DNA of 64,000 nucleotides. Source: Channallabes apus. Lineage: Eukaryota; Chordata; Actinopteri; Siluriformes; Clariidae. This document shows, piece after piece, positions 10,447 through 21,937 of this stretch; the first letter of the stretch is position 1; every line of letters begins with the position of its first letter. Under the pieces are notes generated by a model. That model worked only from the letters and a program-made list of their open reading frames with translations, had not been told where the DNA came from and ran no database searches. Where the stretch lies: NCBI GenBank assembly GCA_030522415.1, contig CM060107.1:3522847-3586846 (forward strand), in the 5' to 3' direction. Both the position numbers and the translations under genes were made by a program.

Positions 10447-11229
10447 GAATCTGTAAAAAAAACACCCATGTCTATTAAACAGTTAAATTATTTTGATATA
10501 CTTGCCTATTACAAAAAAACATACATATATGCAATAAACACCATCCTATTACATGTTCTTAGAAAAAAAATATTTATTTTTCAAAAGCACAAGAACAGAT
10601 AATCAACAGCGACATCATTACTATACTATCATTGATAAGGGCGGGATGGAGTAATTGCACAAATAGACTGAGGCAGCTTCTACAGAGCAGGATCTCTCTG
10701 TGACTTCAGATATCTTTTCTGAAGAACAAAACTATCCAGCTATTTTTTTTTTGGTTTGGTTAGATTAGTTCTGAACTCGCTTCCGTGAAACTATCGCTAA
10801 AACAATGTACTGAGCCCTCCTGAGGATATAAAGCTTTATTATTGTGTTTGAATAAATATTCAGATCTACCACAGCAGGTAATAAACTATGGTGTGTCATA
10901 AGCGAAGCAAACACCACGATTATGCCTCGTTTCGTTCGACGGGAACGTGGTTCACTTGGCCGCGGTGTATTTTAAACCTGTGGAATGTTTCACTGTTTAT
11001 GCTCACATAAGAGGAACAAAAGCTCAATGAGGACTAAACCAATGATTTCGGTAACTCCACTGAGTGTAACATCTGCATAGTGACACTGAACATCTTCACT
11101 TTTCCGTTTACCTCTGAAAAAAAAGCTGTATTTTGTTTGTTTATATTTAGAGTTTTTATAACAGTAGAACAAGTACCCGCGCGGACGCACACACATAGAC
11201 ACACACACACACAGACACACACACATAGA
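10447..11229. other. Partial duplicated blocks, no gene
   Basis: Contains the second copy of GAACTCGCTTCC (10741-10812) and part of the CACTTTTCCGTTTACCTCTG block (about 11095-11175). A GAACGTGG and GGCCGCGG patch lies near 10940-10965. No coding signal. Confidence 0.5.
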
Positions 11230-11912
11230 CACACACACACACACACACAGACACACACACTCCCCTGAGCCCTCGGGAAACATCCAATCACCGTCGGTAT
11301 ACAAATGAGTCAAGACGCAGCCTAACGTGGTGTCGTGTCGGATTTCAGTGGTCACGGAGTGGGAAGACTTTGAAGAAGCTGCAGTGAAAGTGAACAGCTG
11401 AACAACTTCACTTTTCCGTTTACCTCTGAGGAAAAAAAGCTGTATTTTGTTTGTTTATTCATTCATTCATTTTCTGTACTTGTTTGTTTATATCTAGAAT
11501 TTTTATAGTAGTAAGAGAGAGTTATAGTTTGGTCTGTACTGTTGTTCGCACCCTTGTAGAGAATAAATAAATGAATAACACCTTCATATCCCCTCTCAAG
11601 AGTGCCATAGTCCATTGTTAGTTTTAATGATTTGGCTGAAACTAATTATCACTACATAAGTACCCTAACACCATTGATCATGAGTCTCAGCTGAACCTAA
11701 TTCTATACTTGTAACAGAAAATGTAGATGCAGATTCCAAATGTGTATTTATATAATAGATAGATAGATAGATAGATAGATGTGTGTGTGTGTGTGTGTAG
11801 GCTCTACGCAGGGGCAAGAGAGGGCAGCGCAACCTTAAATGTCTGCACATGTTAATATATTCCTAAAATGTATATATTACAAGTTGATAAACTGATCTGC
11901 GGTAGCGGAAAA
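11230..11912 (+). repeat. 0.64-kb duplication, copy 2
   Basis: Direct-orientation partner of 7675-8313. It carries an extra ATTCATTCATTCATTTTCTG insertion at about 11459 and TAAGAGAGAG in place of TATAAG. It is followed by CGGAAAAATC rather than CGATGACGTC, marking the end of homology. Confidence 0.85.
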
Positions 11913-12217
11913 ATCCGCTGAAATAGGACAGGCACACTAACCCGCACACACACACATACACACGCGCGCACACACACACACACACACCTCCCTTGAGCCC
12001 TGCGTCTGTCGGATTTCAGCGGTCACGGAAAGACTTTGAAGCAGTTTATATATGAATCTAAGCTTGAACTTATCAGCATTGTAAATATATAATACTTTTC
12101 AAATAAAATCGCTATTACTTTGACCCTGAAGTTTAGTTTAGCACACAAAAAAAACAGAAAAGTCATTTCTGGTAAATCAACGGAATGTGTAGTTTATTTA
12201 CAGTAATTCATTAAAAA

Positions 12218-12595
12218 ATGAATATACATTGTACAGTACACGGTAAACACGGGAAAGATTACAAAATGAAAAAACAGTGTCTACTTTATAAACAGCTTAG
12301 TATGTGCGTCGAGATGCTGAAATCCCTTGCATGTTTTTGCTTCCAAGTGGAGAGATATTTGACCGATAGCCTAGAACAAAAGATCTATAGGTGTGATCAC
12401 AACCCCCTCCGACCGACCGTGCCATCAATCACTGACCACCTCAGAAGTTCCCTCCAATGTATGGCTGCAATACTTGTTTTGCAAGTATTTTTAACACCAT
12501 TCAAAGGCTTCAAAGGGGCAGTTATCGGCTATGACACGTTGAAGGAGAACTTAATAGTTCTCAAAAATAGTGTAAATGTCTGCAACAATCACTAA
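12218..12595 (+). CDS. Unrecognised 125-residue ORF in repeat family A
   Basis: Starts MNIHCTVHGKHGKDYK and ends NSVNVCNNH. A Leu/Val-rich segment lies around residues 82-95 and there are scattered cysteines, but no motif or family I know. Its 3' end (GCAACAATCACTAACCATT) is also found inverted at about 21379-21400, so it lies in a dispersed repeat and may be a chance frame. No promoter or splice evidence. Confidence 0.15.
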   Translation: MNIHCTVHGKHGKDYKMKKQCLLYKQLSMCVEMLKSLACFCFQVERYLTDSLEQKIYRCDHNPLRPTVPSITDHLRSSLQCMAAILVLQVFLTPFKGFKGAVIGYDTLKENLIVLKNSVNVCNNH

Positions 12596-12987
12596 CCATT
12601 AAAATGTTTTTTTTTTGTAATTAAACACGAAAATATTAATTATATTTCCATATATATACATACACACACACACACACACAAGGGCGTAGGTTTGCTACCT
12701 ATGACTCCAACTAATAATAATAAAACACTATAACTAGAATATTTACAAAACTGAAAGGTTTTCTTATGAATAATAAAAAAAACATTATAACTCAAAAAGA
12801 TCATATTATGTTTATACATATATATTTTATAGTAACTGAACAGCTCTCTTCTCTCCAATCCACTCATACACCACAGTCTCCTATTTCTCTGTGCGCGCGC
12901 TGCAGCCTGTGAATGAATACACGCAGCGGAGGTTTTACATATTTAAAACGTAAAAAGGTGTCTCCATCATAAATAGCCCTGAATTAA

Positions 12988-13052
<65 letters not shown>
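12495..13052 (+). repeat. Dispersed repeat family A, block d, with (TA)n
   Basis: GAACAGCTCTCTTCTCTCCA, then GCAGCCTGTGAATGAATACA, to TTAATTCAGGG-type sequence and a (TA)n run at 12990-13051. It matches 21874-22100 inverted, including the (TA)n at the same place. A hAT-like AGGGCGTAGGTTTGCTACC block is at about 12680. The order of blocks from 5654 to 13052 is the same as from 23808 down to 21874. Confidence 0.75.
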
Positions 13053-13055
<3 letters not shown>

Positions 13056-13622
13056 CACACACACACATGTTTTGTGAGATTTTCCCTTACTTGGTTTTAT
13101 CAATTTATATTACTCCCTATAATAATGTAAACATAGCTAATTTATGTTTTGGAAAGAAACTTAAGTAATTATTTCATCTATATCTTTCATAAATCACACA
13201 ACTAAAATATAATTAAACAGTTTATTCACCAACATTACCAAATATTTGTGACATTCACAGTCTAGATCCAAGTTGTCTTTTTAATAAAAGTGCATTCAGC
13301 TAAAATTTGCATCCATAGAAAAAAACTGCACGGCACCAGGGCCTGAAATACTTGTTTTAAACAAAATTGTGTAAAATAATAAATAAATAAAATACAGCAT
13401 TCATTTAGAAATAAAATGCAGCAGAAAATACTTTAAACAAACTGTAGAATAAACGTTAAAACGTAATAGCCCTCTGAAGCAGTGAAGTTGCAACTTTCAA
13501 ATCAGCACTCTGGACTTGTGCACTTAAAAGTATGCCATTGAAACCTTAATGCATGAAAACATTTTAAGCTGAACATGTAAACACAACATGTAAACACTTG
13601 TAGTCAAGCCAAATCAAATGTT
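13053..13622. other. No gene; possible 3' flank of the minus-strand exon
   Basis: AT-rich. It lies downstream of the minus-strand exon at 13623-13803 and may include its 3' untranslated region. Nothing else recognised. Confidence 0.35.
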
Positions 13623-13803
13623 TTAAGATGATAACTTCATCTTTAAAGCTTGCACTTTTGGTGATAGCTTAATCCCATCAAGTTCTAGAAGAACTTTCTG
13701 AAAATAGCCTCTCCTTCAAGGATTATGGATACACCAACCGGTTCTTCCCCTTCAACAGCACGGACGACAAGGATTTTAAGAAGGTGTCACTTCGTCTGTC
13801 CCC
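13623..13803 (-). pseudogene. SAMD3-like C-terminal exon with internal deletion
   Basis: On the minus strand an acceptor (TTTATGCAG) opens an exon reading ILVVRAVEGEEPVGVSIILEG, with one stop before it. It then jumps to LELDGIKLSPKVQALKMKLSS and a TAA. The two halves are in different frames and the middle of the domain (the LMGLIYALNLSYP-type region seen at 39191-39511) is missing. Start and end align with the intact copy (MKIIVLSRSVEEE and FKFSPKVNSLHRKLLM). Family naming is from memory; similarity between the window copies is directly visible. Confidence 0.6.
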
Positions 13804-14439
13804 CTGCATAAAATTTACAAGAAAATAAATCATTTATTTTGAGAAGCAAAAAAATCTGAATTGCTTCAACCTGTGCTGACTTCATTGAGAAAAAAATAAT
13901 AATAAAAATAAATGATAATAAAAAAATGACCATCACTTCATATACTTCATATTGTTAAACTTGGGTTAAATTGCTTTATCTTGCATCAGTAAAACATGGC
14001 ATGAGATGGCTTTACAGTGTCAGGAAATCCTATGATGAATGCTGAGTTTGTATTTAAAGGGTTAGTCCAAACATGAAAATTCGTTCAATAATTACTCATT
14101 TATATATACATTTGCATTTATATGCTTCTGTCCAATACAACAAACACTATATTCAAGGTATTAATAAATTGTATAATTAATAAGAAAACAATGCTTTACC
14201 AGGCAATCATCAAAGAGATCCTCTTCAGATTCACGTCTCATCTTTACACTTTGTTTCTGTGAAAATATTTACATTGTATCATTACATAATCTTTTATTCG
14301 TACAACTACATTCAGGCATTTCTTCATCTTTTGTAAGTTTGCCTTTATCCAAAGCAAATTACAAAAGAGGAAGGCGTCAAGCAGTGCTACTAACACAAAG
14401 TTTCTGACACCGTTAGAAAATACAAGATAGAACAGTGAG
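13804..14439. other. No recognised gene
   Basis: AT-rich. At about 14330-14370 a TTTGCCTTTATCCAAAGC stretch resembles the tail of fish tRNA-SINEs on the opposite strand. Confidence 0.4.
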
Positions 14440-15176
14440 GGATTAAGGAAAAAGTGAGAAGCAAGAATCATGTGTGCAAAGATTAAGCATGTAGGGTCAC
14501 AGGATGACTCGACTTATTTTTATTGTCTGCAATGCGATTTAGACAAATTAGAACTGCGGTAAAGCCAGCCGCGGTTCAGAAGAACACGGTCAAGCCAGCC
14601 GCAATTGATTTTAGTGTGCGCACATATTACAGTGATTACGGTAGTTTCAGGACCGACACAGAGACAACGCGCTTTCAGAGCGCTTTTCATTTAGACGCCC
14701 AGGACTGAGAGATAATACAACATGCTCGTCAATTTTTACTTGCTTATTTATTTGCATTTCTGCTTTAATATCCGTGTTATTTATTGGTGACTTTGACGGT
14801 TGTCTGTTACAATATTTTTCTTAAATATTCACCATTCAAATAATTGTTTTATGTAGATAAGTTACAGCAGAATTCGTAGAAAACAGACAAAATAATGTAT
14901 TTAGTCTTTCTAAATACCAGAATTGATTTTTATTTTGTTTTACTGTTCAAAAGTAGCAGTTATTCTTCAATGAATGTTTTCTATAATGAGGATTAACGTC
15001 TGCTTTGGAAGAGAGGTCAAATAAACAAATGTTCACAATGGGGAAAAAAAGTTAAATAAAATGCCTTTATTTCACTTCAGAGACCTATGAAAAAATAAAT
15101 TCTAGTAAGTATAAAACGCCATGGTCAGTTTTTATCCCATATAATGTACACACATTATATGATAATAAAAAAAAAG

Positions 15177-15418
15177 TAGAAAAAAAACAATGATCAGTTC
15201 TTATTCAGGACGTCCCATACTATATACACACCACATATGAAACTATTTTACTGCAGCATTTTTGAGATATTGGACATTATTACACTTTAAAGGGGTATAA
15301 AGACCCCATTTCTAATAAGTAGAAAAAAACAATGATCAGTTCTTATTCAGGACGTCCCATACTATATACACACCACATATGAAACTATTTTACTGCAGCA
15401 TTTTTCAGATATGGGGCA
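15177..15418 (+). repeat. About 95-bp direct repeat
   Basis: GATCAGTTCTTATTCAGGAC through TTTACTGCAGCATTTTT occurs twice, offset about 142 bp, with a diverged third start at about 15107. It lies between the arms of P1. Confidence 0.85.
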
Positions 15419-16157
15419 TTCTCTCTGTGTTGTTCATGAAACTACCGTAATCGCTGTAATATGCGCGCGCACTAAAATCAATCGCGGCTGGCTTGACCGT
15501 GTTTTTCTGAACCGCGGCTGGCTTTACCGCAGTAAATTAGAGCTGCTGTCAATACTGTATGAACATATGTACAGGTTCTTTACTCGTAACTCATTAATAA
15601 AGTCCGGCTTCAGAAAAAAAACGTTTATTGCTAGTGCTCTTTTACCATTTAATGCTTTAACACACACGACTCAGTTTGTTCAGAAATGGCATCTAACTGG
15701 CGAGGCTTTGTCTGAACACGCCGTTTTCACTCGGGTTGGGGGAAAGAAACACACATCTCGGTGTATTAATCTGCGCGCTCGGTTCGTTATTATTTTATTT
15801 ATTTATTTATTTACCACAGGACCCATGGGGGCTCCGTAGGTTCAGGTTTTTACACGAAAACGGTGTTTTGTGAATCTCCACACTATTAAAAACTGAAATT
15901 GCTAATTGTACGTCCTGAGATTAAGATGAACATTAATTGGGAGTCATGAAAGCGAGAATCACATCCAAAAAAGAAAGCTAAACTTACCTCGAACACGACA
16001 AACTCCAGCTGCAGCCACACCGTGTTGTAACCTCCGTGATGATCCACAACCGACTGATACACAGCGCCGGCACAGCGACTCCAAACACGCATGCGCAGTT
16101 TAATTTGCACACATTTTCGGCTTCAGTAGACACACAATACTTCAGACTGAAACACGA

Positions 16158-16171
16158 CTGCCCCCTACAGG
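16158..16171 (-). promoter_or_regulatory. CTCF-like motif in P1
   Basis: Minus-strand CCTGTAGGGGGCAG fits the 14-base CTCF core at 13 positions. The same site is in copy P2 at 33936-33949. Confidence 0.35.
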
Positions 16172-16284
16172 TAATGAAGGGCATGTTCACAGCTTCCCGC
16201 ACGCAGCCGCGCAAAGCCGCGGCAAGTCACGGGATCCCTTTTCTCGAAACGCAGGTTTTTAATGGCGACATCTGTATATATATA

Positions 16285-18177
16285 TAATAATGGGCATGAG
16301 ACTATAGGCTTTATCTGGGAGACGTGGGGGGGGGGCTGATAGCCCAGACTGCACTGGAACGGTGAGAGCCCTGTGGAGGCTGTAGGTAGTGAATTGTGTG
16401 CATACTCAATCCATGGCAACATTTGACTCCAGGAACGTGAATCTTGGGAGGTCATACAGCGAATGGCTGTTTCAAGATCTTGGTTGGCTCTCTCAGTCTG
16501 ACCATTAGTCTGTGGATGGTAACCCGATGAAAGACTAGGGGTAGACCCAATGAGTCTACAGAATGCTGTCCAGAACTGGGCAGAGAACTGGGGACCACGA
16601 TCAGAGACGATGTCTGTGGGCATGCCGTGGAGGCGAAAGACATGGTGGATGAGCAGCTCAGCCGTCTCCTTGGCTGAGGGGAGCTTGGGTAGGGAAACAA
16701 AGTGAGCGGCCTTGGAGAAGCGGTCTACGACAGTTAGGACGCAGGTGTGACCTTCAGACCCTGGGAGTCCTGTGACAAAGTCCAACACGATATGAGACCA
16801 TGGTCTATGGGGAACCGGGAGCGGTCTGAAAAGGCCCGCTGGTGGTTTATTACTGGTCTTGTTCCGAGCGCAGGTGTCACAGGCACTGACAAACTGGCGT
16901 GTATCTTCTCTGATGGAAGGCCACCAAAAACGTTGTCGAATGAGTGCCAAAGTTCGGGACCCACCAGGATGACAGGCCAATCGTGAGTTATGGCCCCATT
17001 CTAAGACCTGGGAGCGTACTGTAGGTGGAACAAAGATTCGGCCTGGCGGTGCATCTGGTGCGCCGGGATCCTGATTCAATGCCTGCTTGACTAGGGTCTC
17101 GATGTCCAGGGAAGTAGCTCCAATAAGGCAGTGGGGTGGCAAAATGGTTGATATGGGGGAATCATCTGTAACTGAGGCAAACTGACGTGAAAGGGCGTCG
17201 GGCTTGGTATTTTTATTACCCGGTCGGTAGGACAGGGAGAAATTAAAGTGGGAGAAAAACAGTGACCATCTGGCTTGGCGGGAATTCAGACGCTTCGCTG
17301 ACTTGAGGTACTCCAGATTTCTATGGTCCGTCCAGACGAGAAACAGGATATCGGCCCCCTCAAGCCAGTCTCTCCACTCCTCTAACGGTAGCTTTATAGC
17401 CAGAAGCTCCCGGTCACCGATCCCACAATTTCTCTCGGGGACAGAGAGGCGACGGGAGAAGAAGCAGCAAGGATACACTTTACCATCAGCTGTGGTAAAG
17501 CTGACTCCTATGCCGGAGTCCGAGGCGTCAACTTCCACTATGAATTGGAGGGCGGGATCTGGCTGTGTAAGGATGGGTGCTGAAGTGAATCGGTCCTTGA
17601 GTTTGAAGAAGGCCTCTTCTGCCTGGTTAGACCACTGAAAGGGGTTTTTAGATGATGTTAGAGAAGTGAGCGGATCAGCCACCGAACTGTAGTTCCTGAT
17701 GAACCTACAGTAAAAGTTAGCAAATCCAAGAAACCGCTGAAGATGCTTTTGGGTCCCTGGCCTAGGCCAGTCGGTTACTGCCCTTACCTTGGCTGGGTCC
17801 ATTTGGATCTTTGACGGGGCGATGATAAAACCAAGGAAGGTAGTCGACTGGGAGTGAAACTCACACTTCTCTGCTTTTACATACAGCTGGTTCTCTAGGA
17901 GTCTCTGGAGGACTTGGCGGATGTGCGATCTGTGCTCTTCTAGGGACCGAGAGAAGATTAAGATGTCGTCTAGGTAGACAAACACAAAGATGTTAAGAAA
18001 GTCCCTGAGCACATCGTTGACCAACGACTGAAAAACAGCTGGAGCATTGGCTAGACCAAACGGCACTACGAGGTATTCGTAATGACCGGATGGAGTGTTA
18101 AATGCTGTCTTCCACTCGTCTCCCTCCTTGATTCTGACTAAGTGATAAGCGTTGCGTAGGTCTAGCTTTGTAAGCAA
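16285..18177 (-). pseudogene. Gypsy pol: RT, RNase H, integrase (3' truncated)
   Basis: A long minus-strand frame carries, in order: RT from [15 protein letters not shown] with YLDDILIF; RNase H with VEVDASDSG, the GIGDRELLA glutamate and [10 protein letters not shown]; a KPDALSRQ linker; integrase with a CHPG histidine, [30 protein letters not shown] and [11 protein letters not shown]. All catalytic acids are present. The frame ends SLGYQPPP, then runs through a C-run into the neighbouring P1 element, so the integrase C-terminus and 3' LTR are gone. It is shifted one base from the upstream RT piece and cannot give a full polyprotein. Confidence 0.9.
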
Positions 18178-18425
18178 TTGGCTCCTTGTAGAAGATCAAA
18201 TGCCGTTGACATAAGTGGAAGTGGGGACCGATTCTTGATTGTGATCTCGTTTAGACCGCGGTAATCAATGCATGGCCGTAGCGTCTTGTCCTTTTTAGCT
18301 ACAAAAAAGAAACCAGCCCCAGCAGGAGATGAAGACGGGCGAATGATCCCAGCAGCAAGAGACTTAGAAATGTATTTGTCCATAACCTCCCTTTCCTTTG
18401 AAGAGAGCGAATATAGCCTCCCCAT
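18162..18425 (-). pseudogene. Gypsy RT, N-terminal part
   Basis: Reads [20 protein letters not shown], then [40 protein letters not shown] and a short frameshifted tail. These are the fingers motifs of Gypsy RT. It overlaps the main pol frame by 16 bases, in a different frame. Between here and gag (18426-18668) the connecting sequence is readable only by switching frames. Confidence 0.85.
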
Positions 18426-18668
18426 GGGAGGGGTGGTGCCTGGGAGGAGATCGATAGCACAATCATAGGGTCTGTGAGGTGGTAGCGAGAGGGCTCGTGA
18501 CTCAAAACCAGTTTGAGATCTGTGTATTCAGGAGGAACAGTAGACAGGTCAGGGAAGTCCTTGTCGGTGGAATCTGTAGCAGGTGGGTAACGCGCTGACT
18601 TGAGACAGGATGATAAACATGAAGGACTCCATTCCTGGATAGTATTCTTTCTCCAGTCAATGTGAGGA

Positions 18669-19763
18669 TTATGACGGGTAAGCCAGGGTCGTCCAAGGAC
18701 GAGGGGTGCATGGGTCGTGGTGCATGACTAGGAAGGGAAGGTCTTCGGTATGATTACCCGAAATCTGTAGAGTAACAGAGATGGTACGATGGGTAATGGC
18801 AGGCAGAGGGGTTCCATCAAGGGCCCGAACGGCAAGTGGGTTATCCGAACCGGAATCGATTAGAGCAGAAACCATGTGAGGTTTGCCATGGGTTACAATG
18901 ATGGCTGGCAGATATGAGCATGAGTTAGAGGAAAGGTCACGGCCCAGCCCCTCCAGTGTTCCCAGTTTAACTGGAGGAGTCTGGCTTTTTAACGGGCATT
19001 GGAGACGGTGGTGACCGGGCTGTCCACAATAAAGACAGGAACCAGACTGGAGTCTTCGCTGGTGCTCGTCCGGAGAGATGTGGGTTCGATTTACTTGCAT
19101 GGGTTCAGGGTCAGACCTAGAAGTTGATGGAGAAGGAGGGTAGGTAGGCGGCCGAGGTGGGGCGGAGGACCTGGGTCTGGGCGAGGTTGGAGGTTGAGTG
19201 TGGTGTCTGCGAGATAATCGAGCGTCTGTACGTCCAGCTAGCTCCATGAGGCCATTTAGATCGCTGGGCAGCTCTTGGATGAGCAGGCGATCCTTGATTT
19301 CCTCAGAAAGGCCGTGAAGGAAGGCATCATAGAGCGCCTGGGTGTCCCAATTCGTGGATGCAGCCAGTGTGCGGAACTCAATTGCATAATCGTAAGCAGA
19401 GTGAGGGTCTTGGCGGAGCTCCACTAGTTGCCTGGCGGCATCCCTGCCAGAGTGGGAGCGGTCGAACACCCTTTTCATCTCCTCTGTGAACATCTTGAAA
19501 GTAGAACAACATAGGTCGTTGGCATCCCACACAGCAGTTCCCCACTCGTGTGCCCGGTCGGTTAGGAGTGTGATCATGAATGCCACTCTAGAGCGCTCCG
19601 TGGAAAAAAAAGATGCTTGGAGCTCCAGAAACAGGGAACACTGAGAGACAAAGGAGCGGCATGTTCCGGGTGTGCCATTGTATGGCGGTGGATGCGGGAG
19701 GTTTGGCTCTTGGCAAATGGTGGGCAAAGTGGTAGGAGGGGATGTAGTTATGAGTTGTTCCAA
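18669..19763 (-). pseudogene. Gypsy Gag with zinc knuckle and protease start
   Basis: A 364-residue frame. Residues about 25-190 are a retrotransposon Gag capsid (EWGTAVWDA, then FDRSHSGRDAARQL and LRQDPHSAYDYAIEFR). Residues about 195-235 are a proline/serine linker. CLYCGQPGHHRLQC at about 243 is one CCHC knuckle. ALIDSGSDNPLA at about 300 is the retropepsin active-site strand. The DSG is kept, but the residues after it differ from the usual DSGAAGNF. The N-terminal part of Gag is cut off by the SINE at 19774-19964. Confidence 0.85.
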
Positions 19764-19773
19764 TTGTGAGGAG

Positions 19774-19964
19774 GAGGTCAGGGGTAGCTCAGTGGTTAAG
19801 GCATTGGACTACGGTTTGGAAGATCACAGGTTCAAACCCCACAACCACCAAAAAGTTGCCACTGTTGGGCCCTTGAGTAAGCCCCTCAACTGCTCAGATG
19901 TGTAATGAATTAAAAATTGTAAGTCGCTCTGGATAAGAGCGTCTTCCAAATGCCTAAATGTAAA
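19774..19964 (+). mobile_element. tRNA-headed SINE in gag, 9-bp target duplication
   Basis: Head GTAGCTCAGTGGTTAAGGC and GGTTCAAACCCC, body to GTAAGTCGCTCTGGATAAG, same family as 2371-2578. TGTGAGGAG occurs just before it (19765-19773) and just after it (19965-19973). Removing the insert and one duplicate rejoins the minus-strand Gag codons across the site, which confirms the insertion. Confidence 0.92.
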
Positions 19965-19974
19965 TGTGAGGAGA

Positions 19975-20083
19975 TGGAGGAGAGTGTTTGAGTGACTTCT
20001 TTGATGCTTTGCTGGTGGGACCCTAACAGGGCTCCTTGTTGTTAAAGTGCCTGTCTGAGTTGTTCCAAATATGCTGGGTTCAT
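19975..20083 (-). pseudogene. Gypsy Gag N-terminus
   Basis: From ATG at 20083 the minus strand reads MNPAYLEQLRQAL, then a TAA, then QQGALLGSHQQSIKEVTQ to SISS, where the SINE interrupts. This is the usual coiled N-terminal start of fish Gypsy Gag. The stop shows the copy is dead. Confidence 0.75.
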
Positions 20084-20099
20084 CAGGGCGGAGGAATAA

Positions 20100-20491
20100 T
20101 GAACCCAAAAGCAGTCTCAAAACACACTAAGTGGCTTAAAAAAGTCCTTTTAATGTGAAAGATAAAGCACCTGGTAATGTTAGTAGAACTGTCAGTGTGT
20201 TGCTGTGGTAACTTGGTAAACGTTTGGGGACTTCCGGGTATAGGAGGGGAATCCCCGATGACGTGGAGGGGCTGGTTGATGACGTGGGCGAAATCCCAAA
20301 AAACCCGGAAGCAGAGTCCGGCTGAGAATCGCTTGTGATGAGTGCGCCTTTGTGCAGACACAGAGCACATGCAGCAGCGGCAGCACTAATGCTTGATTGA
20401 TTATTTTGGAGTGAGGTGAAACAGATTCGAGCTGTTGGTGGAAGCGCACTTGTCCGTTGTCCGCGAACACGGAAGTGCCGCGAGTACACAA

Positions 20492-20531
<40 letters not shown>

Positions 20532-20955
20532 CGGAGTGACGTATCTCCAGAGAGGCAGAGGGAGAAATCCAAAATGCAGGCAGGGTAAATAGCAAAGTCA
20601 AACAGCGAAAAAATACAAAGCGTGGTCCAAGATCAAAGGTAAGTAAACATGCGAAGTCATACACAAAGGCAAGATCCGAAGGCAGGCGATAATCCAAAGG
20701 GCAAGGCAAGAGCGGAATCCAAAAAACAGGCAGGGTCAAACACTGAATATACTGATAAAAAAAATACCAAGACAGGACTGGAGGCATGCACGTAAGATAC
20801 ATCGGCATGGAGTGAAGTCTCCAGCTTCCTTTTAAAGCTGCAGGACAGCAGCTTGATTAGTAACAGGTGGGTTCAGGTAATTGGCTCGGAGGGCGGAGAA
20901 CCTGGATGGAAATTATATCCTGGAAGTACTAGGACGATCAGGCTGGCACGTGACA
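20100..20955 (-). mobile_element. Gypsy 5' LTR (about 856 bp)
   Basis: On the minus strand it begins TGTCACGTGCCAGCC at 20955 and ends near GGGTTCA at 20100, 16 bases before the Gag ATG. It contains the repeated TTTGACCCTGCCTG and TTTGCTATTTACCCTGCC type segments common in such LTRs, and a (CA)n run at 20490-20527. A TATA-like TTTAAAAGG lies at about 20832. The primer-binding site is not evident in the short gap. No second LTR is present. Confidence 0.7.
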
Positions 20956-21371
20956 TTACATTGATTAGCAATATAAACAACACACCTGAGGCTGGACAAT
21001 GGAATAAACTGTGTGGGTGCCAATAATATTAAATATTTATCTGTTAATTCTTTGACAATACTGCTGCTTTTTGTTGGAAACTGGCAGACATAAAAAAATG
21101 TGAAAAATTGTTTCTGATGCAATGACTTTAATCAATGTAGGGAACACACGAGAGGATGAGCTTTCAGAGAACTGAACTGTAGAACTGAACAGAGAACTGT
21201 AGGTGGAATGTTTGTCAAGTCACATGGGAGTAGGTCTTCAAATGAGAATTTTTAGGGGGGCTGAGTACAAATGTTAGGGGGGCGAAAGCCCCTCTAAAAA
21301 TGGCCTAGCGACGCCCATGTATATGTAATGAAAACATTATGTGTAAAGAAGATATAATTTATAATTTTTTA
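20956..21371 (+). mobile_element. Remnant with a hAT-type terminus
   Basis: The segment TAGGGGGGCGAAAGCCCCTC followed by TGGCCTAGCGACGCCC (ending 21316) is, read on the minus strand, GGGCGTCGCTAGGCCA, a hAT-like end common in fish. The remainder (20956-21240) is unassigned AT-rich sequence. Confidence 0.4.
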
Positions 21372-21703
21372 AATTATTTTAATGGTTAGTGATTGTTGCA
21401 GACATTCACACTATTTTTTGGGAAGAGCTTGGCTTGTACAGGCTACGCTCATCAGCAGTCAGCCGCCCGCTGTAACCAGAAGATCAAGGGAGCAGTTATC
21501 CGCTGACACGTAGCCTTCTGAGTTTGGAGACCCACACAACCCCCACTGTAATCCCCCATCTCACCTTTCATTCACATAAGGTGTGAAGTTATCAAACCGG
21601 TTTCCGGGAATGGGGGAATTCGTAGAATTGGGGGTTTTAAAACAGATTAACAAGGCCGAGCAGACATCTCTGCCTAAAATGTTTTTCGCCAGCAAAACAC
21701 CTT

Positions 21704-21735
<32 letters not shown>

Positions 21736-21868
21736 AAATTCACAATCACATTCCAGCTCTTATTCCCAGCCGTGGTCAAATAATGGTTGAAATAATTATT
21801 CAATGCTGGACACAAACAGCCAAAAACATGATATGAAAAGCCCTAAGCACTTTTTTACTTAATATGAT

Positions 21869-21937
<69 letters not shown>

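Larger units (their letters stand above)
14440..16274 (-). mobile_element. Palindromic CAGATGTCGCC element, copy P1
   Basis: On the minus strand the element begins CAGATGTCGCC at 16274 next to a TA (16275-16276). Its first arm (16274 to about 15550) matches copy P2 at 33833-34560. A loop block with GACTCGACTTATTTTT (14440-14550) is shared with the P2 loop, and 14550-14660 is an inverted copy of 15440-15550 (AAAGCCAGCCGCGGTTCAGA and ACGGTCAAGCCAGCCGC). There is no transposase. It is a non-autonomous, partly fold-back element with a TA target, now joined to a truncated Gypsy at about 16285. Confidence 0.65.

Noticed and set aside
10990..11355. Minus-strand ORF of 121 residues
   Set aside because: It is mostly Cys/Val codons from a CA repeat, as are similar frames at 7620-7808, 20136-20808 and 57770-57979.
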